A stretch of DNA of 64,000 nucleotides, from contig CAJCCO010000120.1 in the NCBI GenBank assembly GCA_903960915.1, positions 80,940-144,939 of the forward strand. The letters run 5' to 3'. The stretch is from an uncultured beta proteobacterium. GTDB lineage: Bacteria > Pseudomonadota > Gammaproteobacteria > Burkholderiales > Burkholderiaceae_C. Positions 40,449-48,379 of this stretch are shown here, piece by piece (the stretch's first letter is position 1; the number at the start of each line of letters is the position of its first letter). The notes beneath the pieces are model-generated. The model was not told the origin of the DNA and ran no database searches. It saw only the letters and a program-made list of their open reading frames with translations. A program made the translations under genes and the position numbers.

Positions 40449-42755
40449 TTATTTCCCCGGCTTCCAGCGCTTGAGCAGCAAGGCGTTGCTCATGACGCTG
40501 ACGGAGCTCAGGGCCATGGCGGCGCCGGCGACTACGGGGTTTAAAAAGCCCAGCGCAGCCAGCGGGATGCCGGCCACGTTGTAGGCAAAGGCCCAAAACA
40601 GGTTTTGCCGAATTTTGGCCACGGTGCGGTCGGAGATGTCCAGGGCGCCGGCCACCAAAGCCGGGTCGCCGCGCATGAGGGTGATGCCGGCGGCGTGCAT
40701 GGCCACGTCGGTGCCGCCACCGCCGGGGTTGCTCATGGCCAGGCCGACATCGGCGGCGGCCAGGGCCGGGGCGTCGTTGACGCCATCGCCCACCATGGCC
40801 ACCACATGGCCCCCTGCTTTCAAGGCCATGACGCGCGCGGCCTTGTCGCCGGGCAGCACCTCGGCCATGACTTCACCGTCTTCGGGGCGCAGGCCCAGCC
40901 GGCGCGCCATGGCTTCGGCGGCGCCGCGGTTGTCGCCCGAAATCATCACCAGGCGCAAGCCGCGCTGACGCAAGCCCGCCAGGGCTTCTTTGGCACCGGG
41001 TTTGGGCTCGTCGCCAAAGGCCAGCAGGGCGCGCAGGTGCAGGCCGTCTGAACTGTTCTCCACCATGGCTGACACCGTGGCACCTTGGGCCTGCAGGTGG
41101 GTGGCGGCGCCGGCCAGGTCGCCCAGGCTCACCTGGCGTTCTTGCAGCCAGGGCAGGCTGCCCACAAAATAGCGGATGGCACCCACCTCGCCTTCGGTGC
41201 CGCGCCCGGGCACAGCGCGCACATTGTTGGGCGGCGCAATAGGGAGGCCGCGCTCTTGCGCCAGCGCCACCACGGCGCGGGCCAGCGGGTGTTCACTGCC
41301 GCTTTGCAAACTGGCCGCGGCGGCCAGCACGGCCTGGTGGGCGGCGCTGTCGCCAAGCCAGGGCACGTTGCCAGACGGGGACGCGCTGACAGACTGGGAC
41401 GCACTGGCTGACCAGGGCTCGCCGGCCAGCAGCAGAGCGGTCAGGCGCGGGCGGCCCACGGTGAGGGTGCCGGTTTTGTCAAAGGCCACGGTGTCGACTT
41501 TGTGCGCCAGCTCCAACGCCTGCGCGTCTTTGATCAGAATGCCAAACTTGGCTGCCACGCCCGTGCCAGCCATGATGGCGGCCGGTGTGGCCAGCCCCAA
41601 GGCGCAGGGGCAGGCAATCACCAGCACCGCCACGGCGTGTATCACCGCCAGTTCAAACGGGTGGCCGGTTAAATACCAGGCCAGCAGCGTGATGACCGAC
41701 ACCACCACCACCACCGGCACAAACACGGCGCTGACCTGGTCTACCAGGCGCTGAATGGGGGCCTTGGCGGCTTGGGCGTCTTCTACCAGCCGGATGATGC
41801 GCGCCAGCACAGTCTCGGCGCCTACCGCCTTGACCTGCATGACGATGCGGCCTTCGCCGTTGATGGCGCCACCGGTGAGCGCGGCGCCCACGTCTTTGCT
41901 CACGGGCAGGGGCTCGCCGGTGAGCAGCGATTCGTCCACCTGCGTGCGCCCCTCCAGCACCACGCCGTCCACCGGCAGGCGCTCACCAGGGCGCACCACC
42001 AGGTGGTCGCCGGGCAACACCTCGGCCACGGGTACGTCAACCTCGCCGTCCTGGCCGAGCAGGTGCGCCACGTCGGGGCGCAGCGCGTGCAGGGCGCGAA
42101 TGGCAGCCGTGGTTTGGCGCTTGGCGCGCGCCTCCAGCCATTTGCCCAGCAGCACCAGCGTCACCACCAGAGCGGCGCTCTCAAAATACAGGTGGGGCAT
42201 GGTGCCCGGGGCAGCGGTGAGCCATAGCCACATGGACAGGGCCCAGCCCGCTGTGGTGCCCAGCGCCACCAGCAAGTCCATGTTGCCGCTCAGGGCCAGC
42301 AGGGCGTGCCAGCCGGCTTTGTAAAAGCGCGCACCCAGCACAAACTGCACCGGCGTGGCCAGCGCAAATTGCAACCAGGGCGCCAGCATCCAGTGCTGGC
42401 CAAAGAAGTCGCCCAGCATGGGCAGCACCAGTGGGGCCGACAAGGCCAAGCCCAGGGCCACCGGCAGAAAGCCGGCCCAGGGCGAGGGGTCGGGCCCAGC
42501 CAGCGCGGCGTCTGCGGCCACGGGCTCGTAGCCGGCATCGCGCACGGCACGGCGCAGCAGGGCCTCCATTTGCTCGGACGGCGCGAAAAAAATGCGGGCC
42601 GACTCGGTGGCCAGGTTGACGCTGGCGTCTTGCACGCCGGGCACTTTTTTAAGGGCACGTTCAACGCGCCCGACGCACGAGGCGCAGGTCATGCCCTTGA
42701 TGCCAATGTCCAGGGAGGGCTTAAGGTCTGTACTTGGGTCTGTACTTGGGTTCAT
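40449..42755 (-). CDS. copA: Copper-translocating P1B-type ATPase
   Basis: [21 protein letters not shown] motif [47 protein letters not shown]. Confidence 0.95.
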   Translation of the reverse strand: MNPSTDPSTDLKPSLDIGIKGMTCASCVGRVERALKKVPGVQDASVNLATESARIFFAPSEQMEALLRRAVRDAGYEPVAADAALAGPDPSPWAGFLPVALGLALSAPLVLPMLGDFFGQHWMLAPWLQFALATPVQFVLGARFYKAGWHALLALSGNMDLLVALGTTAGWALSMWLWLTAAPGTMPHLYFESAALVVTLVLLGKWLEARAKRQTTAAIRALHALRPDVAHLLGQDGEVDVPVAEVLPGDHLVVRPGERLPVDGVVLEGRTQVDESLLTGEPLPVSKDVGAALTGGAINGEGRIVMQVKAVGAETVLARIIRLVEDAQAAKAPIQRLVDQVSAVFVPVVVVVSVITLLAWYLTGHPFELAVIHAVAVLVIACPCALGLATPAAIMAGTGVAAKFGILIKDAQALELAHKVDTVAFDKTGTLTVGRPRLTALLLAGEPWSASASQSVSASPSGNVPWLGDSAAHQAVLAAAASLQSGSEHPLARAVVALAQERGLPIAPPNNVRAVPGRGTEGEVGAIRYFVGSLPWLQERQVSLGDLAGAATHLQAQGATVSAMVENSSDGLHLRALLAFGDEPKPGAKEALAGLRQRGLRLVMISGDNRGAAEAMARRLGLRPEDGEVMAEVLPGDKAARVMALKAGGHVVAMVGDGVNDAPALAAADVGLAMSNPGGGGTDVAMHAAGITLMRGDPALVAGALDISDRTVAKIRQNLFWAFAYNVAGIPLAALGFLNPVVAGAAMALSSVSVMSNALLLKRWKPGK

Positions 42756-42843
42756 AGGCAGAGCTTAGCGCTTGTTGTTTAACGCAAGGGGCACAATCTG
42801 GACAATGGCTGATGTAGGCCAAATTCCTCAGGAGCTTTTTTTC

Positions 42844-43041
42844 ATGAACCAAACCTTCACCGTGCAAGGCATGACCTGCGGCCACTGCGAGAAAGCCGTC
42901 ACCCGTGCCATCCAGAAGCTCGACCCGCAAGCTGAGGTCAGAATTGACCGCGCCGCCAACCAGGTGGACGTGCTGTCCGACCAACCCCACGCCGCACTGG
43001 CCCAGGTGATTGCTGACGAGGGCTACCAAGTCAGCGCGTAA
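42844..43041 (+). CDS. copZ: Heavy-metal-associated (CopZ-like) chaperone
   Basis: MNQTFTVQGMTCGHCEKAVTRAIQKLDPQAEV. Confidence 0.92.
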   Translation: MNQTFTVQGMTCGHCEKAVTRAIQKLDPQAEVRIDRAANQVDVLSDQPHAALAQVIADEGYQVSA

Positions 43042-43161
43042 CCAAGGCTTGCAAGGCTTGCGCCAGAATTTGCAGGCATTCACCCTGGGTTTGATACGAA
43101 TCAAGCGCCCCAGAAGCGGACAAGCGCCCAATGAACTTCTCACACAACACAAGGAGTTCAC

Positions 43162-43359
43162 ATGGGCATCAATGAAGGCGATCTCGACCGCACCCTGCGT
43201 ACCATCGCCGGTATCGTGTTGCTGGGCCTGATGTACATGGGCACGATTGGTCTGTGGGGCTGGCTCGGCCTGGTGCTGGTAGTGACCGGCGCCGCCGGCT
43301 GGTGCCCGCTGTACGCCGCCCTGGGCGTGAACACCTGCCGGGCCAACCCTGAAACCTGA
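43162..43359 (+). CDS. DUF2892-type small membrane protein
   Basis: MGINEGDLDRTLRTIAGIVLLGLMYMGTIGLWGWLGLVLVVTGAAGWCPLYAALGVNTCR. Confidence 0.88.
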   Translation: MGINEGDLDRTLRTIAGIVLLGLMYMGTIGLWGWLGLVLVVTGAAGWCPLYAALGVNTCRANPET

Positions 43360-43372
43360 TGCGCCAACAACC

Positions 43373-44266
43373 TTAAGCCTGCACCTCACCGCCCAGCGCT
43401 TCAAGCAGGGCGGGCAGCAGTTGGCGCAGTTCACCGGTGGCGATGGTGGCGTCGGTGTCGAAACCGTCGTCTTTTCCGGTTGATGCGCCTTCAAACACCA
43501 CATCCAGAAACGCCATTTTCTTGAGCTGCAAGGCCTCGGTCAGTACGAAGGAGACGCGGTTGTTCCAGGTCAGGGCCAGGCGGGTGGGGAGTTTGCCACC
43601 CTGCACGTGCTGGCGCACTTCTTCGTTGTCCAACGGATGGCGGGCGTAGCGCACCACGGCTTTGGACTCGTCGGCGGCTTTCAACTCACATTCACGGTCT
43701 ACGCTGAAGCCCTGCGGCGCCTCTTGGCTAACAAGCCAGTGCGACATGGCAGCGGTGGGCGACATCTGCGTGTTGAGCAGCGTGGCCGACATATCGGGCA
43801 GGCACTTCACCAACAGCGTTAGCACCTCGTCGGCCTTGGCCTGGCTGGCGGCATCCACCACCAGGTAGCGCGCCTCGGGGTCTAGCCACACGGTGACGGA
43901 GGATTGCTTGGTAAAGGCCAGCGGCATCAACGCCAGACGAATGTCGTCCTTGATTTCACGGGTTTCTTTTTTGCCCGGTTTGCGCCCGGTACTGGCCTCA
44001 ATCTGCGCCACGCGCTCCTTGGCCTTGCGGTTGACCACCGAGCTGGGCAGGGCGCGGGTTTCAAGCATCAGCTTGAGCAAAAACTGCCCGGCCACGGCTT
44101 CTGCCAGCGGGCCATGGTCTTCCCCACGCGGTTCGGTCCAGCCGATAGATTTCTCCTGGCTGGCGCCACACTCCACAAAACGCGCGCTCTCCAGACACTC
44201 TTCAATTTGAGCCAGGGTGGCCGACCACTGCGGCCCAATTCGGTACACGATCACATTCTTGAACAC
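43373..44266 (-). CDS. rdgC: Recombination-associated protein RdgC
   Basis: MFKNVIVYRIGPQW; ETRALPSSVVNRKAKERV; PLAFTKQSSVTVWLDPEARYLVVDAAS. Confidence 0.95.
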   Translation of the reverse strand: MFKNVIVYRIGPQWSATLAQIEECLESARFVECGASQEKSIGWTEPRGEDHGPLAEAVAGQFLLKLMLETRALPSSVVNRKAKERVAQIEASTGRKPGKKETREIKDDIRLALMPLAFTKQSSVTVWLDPEARYLVVDAASQAKADEVLTLLVKCLPDMSATLLNTQMSPTAAMSHWLVSQEAPQGFSVDRECELKAADESKAVVRYARHPLDNEEVRQHVQGGKLPTRLALTWNNRVSFVLTEALQLKKMAFLDVVFEGASTGKDDGFDTDATIATGELRQLLPALLEALGGEVQA

Positions 44267-44296
44267 TTGCTTGCCTTTATCGAATTCACTTCAACC

Positions 44297-44327
44297 AACT
44301 TCACTGAAACTAACTTCACTGAAACAA
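44297..44327. repeat. 15-bp tandem repeat AACTTCACTGAAACT upstream of rdgC
   Basis: aacttcactgaaact aacttcactgaaacaa. Confidence 0.85.
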
Positions 44328-44467
44328 ACGCCATCATCCCACCAATTTTTCACGTTACTTTACAAAGTCTTAAGCGAGGGTTGTGGACGCGAAACACAAG
44401 ACGCTCACACTTGAATCTGCGCTGAAACCAATCCTGGTCATTCAGCCCCACACCGAAGGACGCTTTC

Positions 44468-45007
44468 ATGAAATCCATTTTCAAACCCGTTTTGGTAGCC
44501 GTCTTGTTGGCAGGCGCAGGCTTTGCAGCAGTCACCCAAGTTCAAGCCGCTGGCGAACCCGGCGGCATGTTCCCCGGCATGCACGGCGGCGCTGGGCACC
44601 ACATGGGCAGTTCAGATCAAATGAACCCCGCCAAAATGCAAGCCCGGCATAACAAGCACATGGCGGCTCTTAAGGCCAAACTCAAACTCAGCGCCACGCA
44701 AGAAAGTGCCTGGACCACTTTCACAGCCGCCATGCAGCCGCCCGCCAAAGCGATGGGCCAGCGCCCAGACATGACCGAGCTGAGCAAACTGCCCACGCCC
44801 GAGCGCATTGACAAAATGAAAGCGCTGCACGCCGAGCACATGACGGCCATGAACGCCGAGATGAACCAACGCGGTGACGCCGCGAAATCGTTTTACGCCA
44901 CGCTCAGCGAAGATCAGAAAAAAGTATTTGATGCCGAGGCCATGCCCCGCATGGGCCGGGGTGGCCGGTCTGGCGGTCACCACGGTGGCATGCCGAAACA
45001 ACCCTGA
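44468..45007 (+). CDS. Spy/CpxP-family (LTXXQ) periplasmic protein
   Basis: Signal peptide; LKAKLKLSATQESAWTTFTAAMQPP; LSEDQKKVFDAE. Confidence 0.85.
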   Translation: MKSIFKPVLVAVLLAGAGFAAVTQVQAAGEPGGMFPGMHGGAGHHMGSSDQMNPAKMQARHNKHMAALKAKLKLSATQESAWTTFTAAMQPPAKAMGQRPDMTELSKLPTPERIDKMKALHAEHMTAMNAEMNQRGDAAKSFYATLSEDQKKVFDAEAMPRMGRGGRSGGHHGGMPKQP

Positions 45008-45046
45008 GCGGCTTAGCCTGGGCCGGCACTGACAAGGCGAGCTTGA

Positions 45047-45412
45047 TCAGGCCAGCAGAGTTTTCAACTCGCCGCTGGCCATGAGCTTGGCCAGGTCATC
45101 AGCGCCGCCTATCAACTGGCCTTTGACAAAAATCATGGGCAGGGTGGGCCAGCCGGTCCACATCTTCAGGGCATTGCGCTGGCGCCACTGGCTGAAGTAA
45201 TTGCCGTACGCCAAGTAGTGGTAGGGCAGACCGGCTGCGTCCAAAGCCTTGCGCGCTTTCTTGGGGTACGGATTGGCGCCCATGCCCACCACCACAATGG
45301 CGTGCTGCGCAATGGCCGCACGCACTTCGCTCACGATAGCCTCCTCATGGCGGGCCACTTTGTCACGAATAGCGGGGTGAATGTGGGACTCGTCGAGTAC
45401 AAAACGGGGCAT
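45047..45412 (-). CDS. Glutaredoxin-like protein lacking active-site cysteines
   Basis: IVVVGMGANPYPKKARKALDAAGLPYHYL aligned with Grx CPYCKKA; cis-Pro region WTGWPTLPMIFVKGQLIGGADDL; no Cys in the protein. Confidence 0.85.
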   Translation of the reverse strand: MPRFVLDESHIHPAIRDKVARHEEAIVSEVRAAIAQHAIVVVGMGANPYPKKARKALDAAGLPYHYLAYGNYFSQWRQRNALKMWTGWPTLPMIFVKGQLIGGADDLAKLMASGELKTLLA

Positions 45413-45576
45413 GTGGGGTATCCAATGAGTTTGAGAGCTGGGCATTATGCGTTGCCTGGCCCTGGGCTGGCCACGGCAGCCTAAACCTTCAACCTGGAGG
45501 TGCCGTGGAGGTTGGGGCATTACCATCGCCTCTATCCTTTAATCCATCACGGATTGACAGCCACACCCTACAACGC

Positions 45577-46458
45577 ATGAAATATTCTGAAAATAGCCTG
45601 GGCATCGCGGCCATGCTGGCGGCAGTCGGCTCGTTTTCCTTGATGGACGCGGTCATGAAGTCCTTGACCGACAGCTACCCGCCCATGCAGGTCGCGGCGC
45701 TGCGCGGTCTGTCGGCCATGCCGCTGGTCTGCGTCTACGTGCTGTGGCGCCGTGAAGTGCCGCAGCTGTTGCAGGTACGCTGGCCGCTTCACCTGTTACG
45801 CGGCGTGCTGGGCGTTCTCATGCTCTACCTGTTTGCGTATGGCGTGCAAAGGCTGACCCTCGCCAATGCTTACACCATCTTCTTCATTGCACCGCTGATC
45901 ATCACCCTCCTGGCGGTTCCGTTCCTGAAGGAAACCGTGCACCTTCGGCACTGGATCTGCCTTTTTGGCGGCTTGGTAGGCGTGCTGGTGGCCATGCGGC
46001 CCAGCGCCAACGCCATGCTGTCCATGGGGGCCTTGGCGGTGCTTGGTTGTGCCTGCTGTTATGCCGCCTCGGCCGTGGCAGGGCGCCTGCTGACCCGCAC
46101 CGACACCAGCAGCAGCCTGGTCTTCTGGATGACCCTGCTGCTCGGGGTGGGTGCTGGTTTGCTGGCCGCGCCCGACTGGGTCGCGATTGCACCCAAACAC
46201 GGGTTGCTGATCGTCGCTTTGGCCGTCACCGGGTTTTTGGGGCAGCTGGCCATCACCCAGGCCTTCCGCTACGGACAGGCTTCAGTAGTGGCGCCGCTGG
46301 AATACACCGCCCTGGTCTGGGGCGCCGGTCTGGACTGGCTGATCTGGCGCACCCTGCCTGGTGCCAGCACGCTGCTAGGCGCGCTGATCATCATCGGCTG
46401 CGGCCTCTACCTGATCCGGCAGGCACGCAACCCGGCGGTGCTGGTGGCACCAGCCTGA
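45577..46458 (+). CDS. EamA/DMT-family transporter
   Basis: MLAAVGSFSLMDAVMKSLTDSYPPMQVAALRGLSAMPLV; ASVVAPLEYTALVWG. Confidence 0.87.
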   Translation: MKYSENSLGIAAMLAAVGSFSLMDAVMKSLTDSYPPMQVAALRGLSAMPLVCVYVLWRREVPQLLQVRWPLHLLRGVLGVLMLYLFAYGVQRLTLANAYTIFFIAPLIITLLAVPFLKETVHLRHWICLFGGLVGVLVAMRPSANAMLSMGALAVLGCACCYAASAVAGRLLTRTDTSSSLVFWMTLLLGVGAGLLAAPDWVAIAPKHGLLIVALAVTGFLGQLAITQAFRYGQASVVAPLEYTALVWGAGLDWLIWRTLPGASTLLGALIIIGCGLYLIRQARNPAVLVAPA

Positions 46459-46643
46459 GGCGGGTCACACTTGCCGCTGCCGCTTTGCGCATCACTGCCA
46501 GCCAAGATCAACACGACAAACCAACCAGGGCGCTTCTTTGAAGCGCATTGCTTTCCCTGACCAGCCGGGGCTGGGCTTGCTTTGCCTGCTTGGCTGTATT
46601 ACGATGTCATACACGCTAGGTAGGGCGAGTTGAAAGGACAAAA

Positions 46644-46871
46644 ATGAGTACGTTGACCGTGCGTTTGACCGAACGCGAAGAACAGGATTTGCAATGGGCC
46701 TGCGAGCAAAGCGGCAAGACCAAAAGCGAGGTGGTGCGAGAGCTGCTGGCAGAGTCATTGCGGGGATACCGCTTACGTCAGGCTTTGCAAGCGGCGCACG
46801 CCGAGTTGGGCGCTGCGGCGCGGCAGTCGGGTTGGCTGACTGAGGATGACATCTTGCAGGATGTCTCTTGA
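46644..46871 (+). CDS. Ribbon-helix-helix (CopG-type) antitoxin
   Basis: MSTLTVRLTEREEQDLQWACEQSGKTKSEVVRELL. Confidence 0.88.
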   Translation: MSTLTVRLTEREEQDLQWACEQSGKTKSEVVRELLAESLRGYRLRQALQAAHAELGAAARQSGWLTEDDILQDVS

Positions 46872-47266
46872 AGGTTTTTCTGGACACCAATGTGTGGCTG
46901 TCGGCCACCGTGTTTGCAGGTTTGTGCGCAGAGATTTTGACAGCGTCGGCTCAGCGCAACTGGCTGCTGACCACGCGCTTGGTGCAGTCTGAGGCGCACG
47001 AGGTGTTGAGCCGCAAGTTTCCACATTTGCCACAATCCCTGGCCTTGTTTGATTCGATTTGGTCTGAGGCAGCCTGTGTGCCGGACGTGCATGAACCAGC
47101 TGAAGACAACGATGTGCGTTTGGTGCGGGCCGCCCAAGCGGCTGGCGCACTGGTGTTTGTGACAGGCGACCGTCGGGTGTTGGGCTGGGGCATGCAAGGC
47201 GATATGCAAATACTCACCCCCCGAGATACCTGGATGCGCTTGTTTTTACAAAACGGCGCCAATTGA
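46868..47266 (+). CDS. PIN-domain toxin
   Basis: MKVFLDTNVWLSATVF; DNDVRLVRAAQAAGALVFVTGDRRVLG; overlaps antitoxin. Confidence 0.88.
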   Translation: MKVFLDTNVWLSATVFAGLCAEILTASAQRNWLLTTRLVQSEAHEVLSRKFPHLPQSLALFDSIWSEAACVPDVHEPAEDNDVRLVRAAQAAGALVFVTGDRRVLGWGMQGDMQILTPRDTWMRLFLQNGAN

Positions 47267-47321
47267 GGGGTCTTGACCTGCGGCAAGCCGGGCGCCAGCC
47301 GCGCGGCTTAAACTGCTTTGC

Positions 47322-48167
47322 ATGATGCCTTCTCCCCCGCCGCCCACGCCCTCTGCCGACCGTGCGCTAGCTGCGTCGGCGGTGCGCCAGATTGGCTTGT
47401 TGCAACCGCTGGAGTGGCTGGCCTTGGCTTGGCACGACATGGCGCGCTGCGGCTGGCTCAGTTTTGCGCACGGCCTGGTGCTGACGCTGGTGGGCTGGCT
47501 GATTCTGCTGGTGGCGCACGACCGCTTCTGGCTGCTGGCCGGTGCGCTGTCTGGCTTTTTGGTGCTGGCTCCCATTTTGGCCACCAGCTTGTACGCGCTG
47601 AGCCGCGCGCTGGAGCGCGGCGAGGCCGCCAACCTGGGCGTGGTGCAAAGCACTTGGTTCACTTGGCAGCGCGCGCATCGCAACAAATGGGGCAACGATT
47701 ACTGGTGCCTGGTGCAGTTTGGCGCGCTGCTGGCGCTGGCCAGCACCGGTTGGGTCATCACCTCGGCGGCTTTCATCACGCTGCTGGCGCCGGTGCCCAT
47801 TGCCACGCCGCTGGACTTTATTCACCACGTGGTGCTGGCCAAAAACGGCGTGCTGTTTGAGGCCTGGCTGGCTTTGGGCGGCGTGTTGGCTGCGCCCATT
47901 TTTGCGTCCACAGCCATTGCCGTGCCCTTGCTGCTGGACCGACGCGTGAGCCTGTACCGCGCGGTGCTGTTGAGCTGGCACGTGGTGTTGGCCAACCCTT
48001 TGCCCATGGCACTGTGGGCGGCGCTGATCATGGGCTTTACCTTGCTGGGCATGGCCTCGGGCCTGCTCGGGCTGATTGCGGTGGTGCCCATGTTGGGCCA
48101 TGCCAGTTGGCACGCGTACCGTGCCCTGGTGGACGCGTCCACCTTGCCGCCCCGGACACCCGGCTGA
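47322..48167 (+). CDS. DUF2189-type integral membrane protein
   Basis: WLALAWHDMARCGWLSFAHGLVLTLVGWLILLVAHDRFWLLAGALSGFLVLAPILATSLYALSRALERGE. Confidence 0.8.
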   Translation: MMPSPPPPTPSADRALAASAVRQIGLLQPLEWLALAWHDMARCGWLSFAHGLVLTLVGWLILLVAHDRFWLLAGALSGFLVLAPILATSLYALSRALERGEAANLGVVQSTWFTWQRAHRNKWGNDYWCLVQFGALLALASTGWVITSAAFITLLAPVPIATPLDFIHHVVLAKNGVLFEAWLALGGVLAAPIFASTAIAVPLLLDRRVSLYRAVLLSWHVVLANPLPMALWAALIMGFTLLGMASGLLGLIAVVPMLGHASWHAYRALVDASTLPPRTPG

Positions 48168-48379
48168 TGTGGGGCTACACCGAAGCGCAAATTGCGGGCT
48201 TTGGCCTGAGCTTTGGCGTTGGCGCCTTCATGCTCTACATGCTGTTCATCATTGGCCAACTGGCCTGGGAATCGAAGGCTGGCAAGTTTGGCACCTTCGT
48301 CATCTTCCTGGGCCTGGCGTTTGGCATGACGGGCTTTGTGGCCAAGTACCTGATTCAGTGGTTTATTGAGTCACGGTAA
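48167..48379 (+). CDS. DUF2788-type small membrane protein
   Basis: MWGYTEAQIAGFGLSFGVGAFMLYMLFIIGQLAWESKAGKFGTFVIFLGLAFGMTGFVAKYLIQW; ATG overlaps stop of preceding gene. Confidence 0.78.
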   Translation: MWGYTEAQIAGFGLSFGVGAFMLYMLFIIGQLAWESKAGKFGTFVIFLGLAFGMTGFVAKYLIQWFIESR

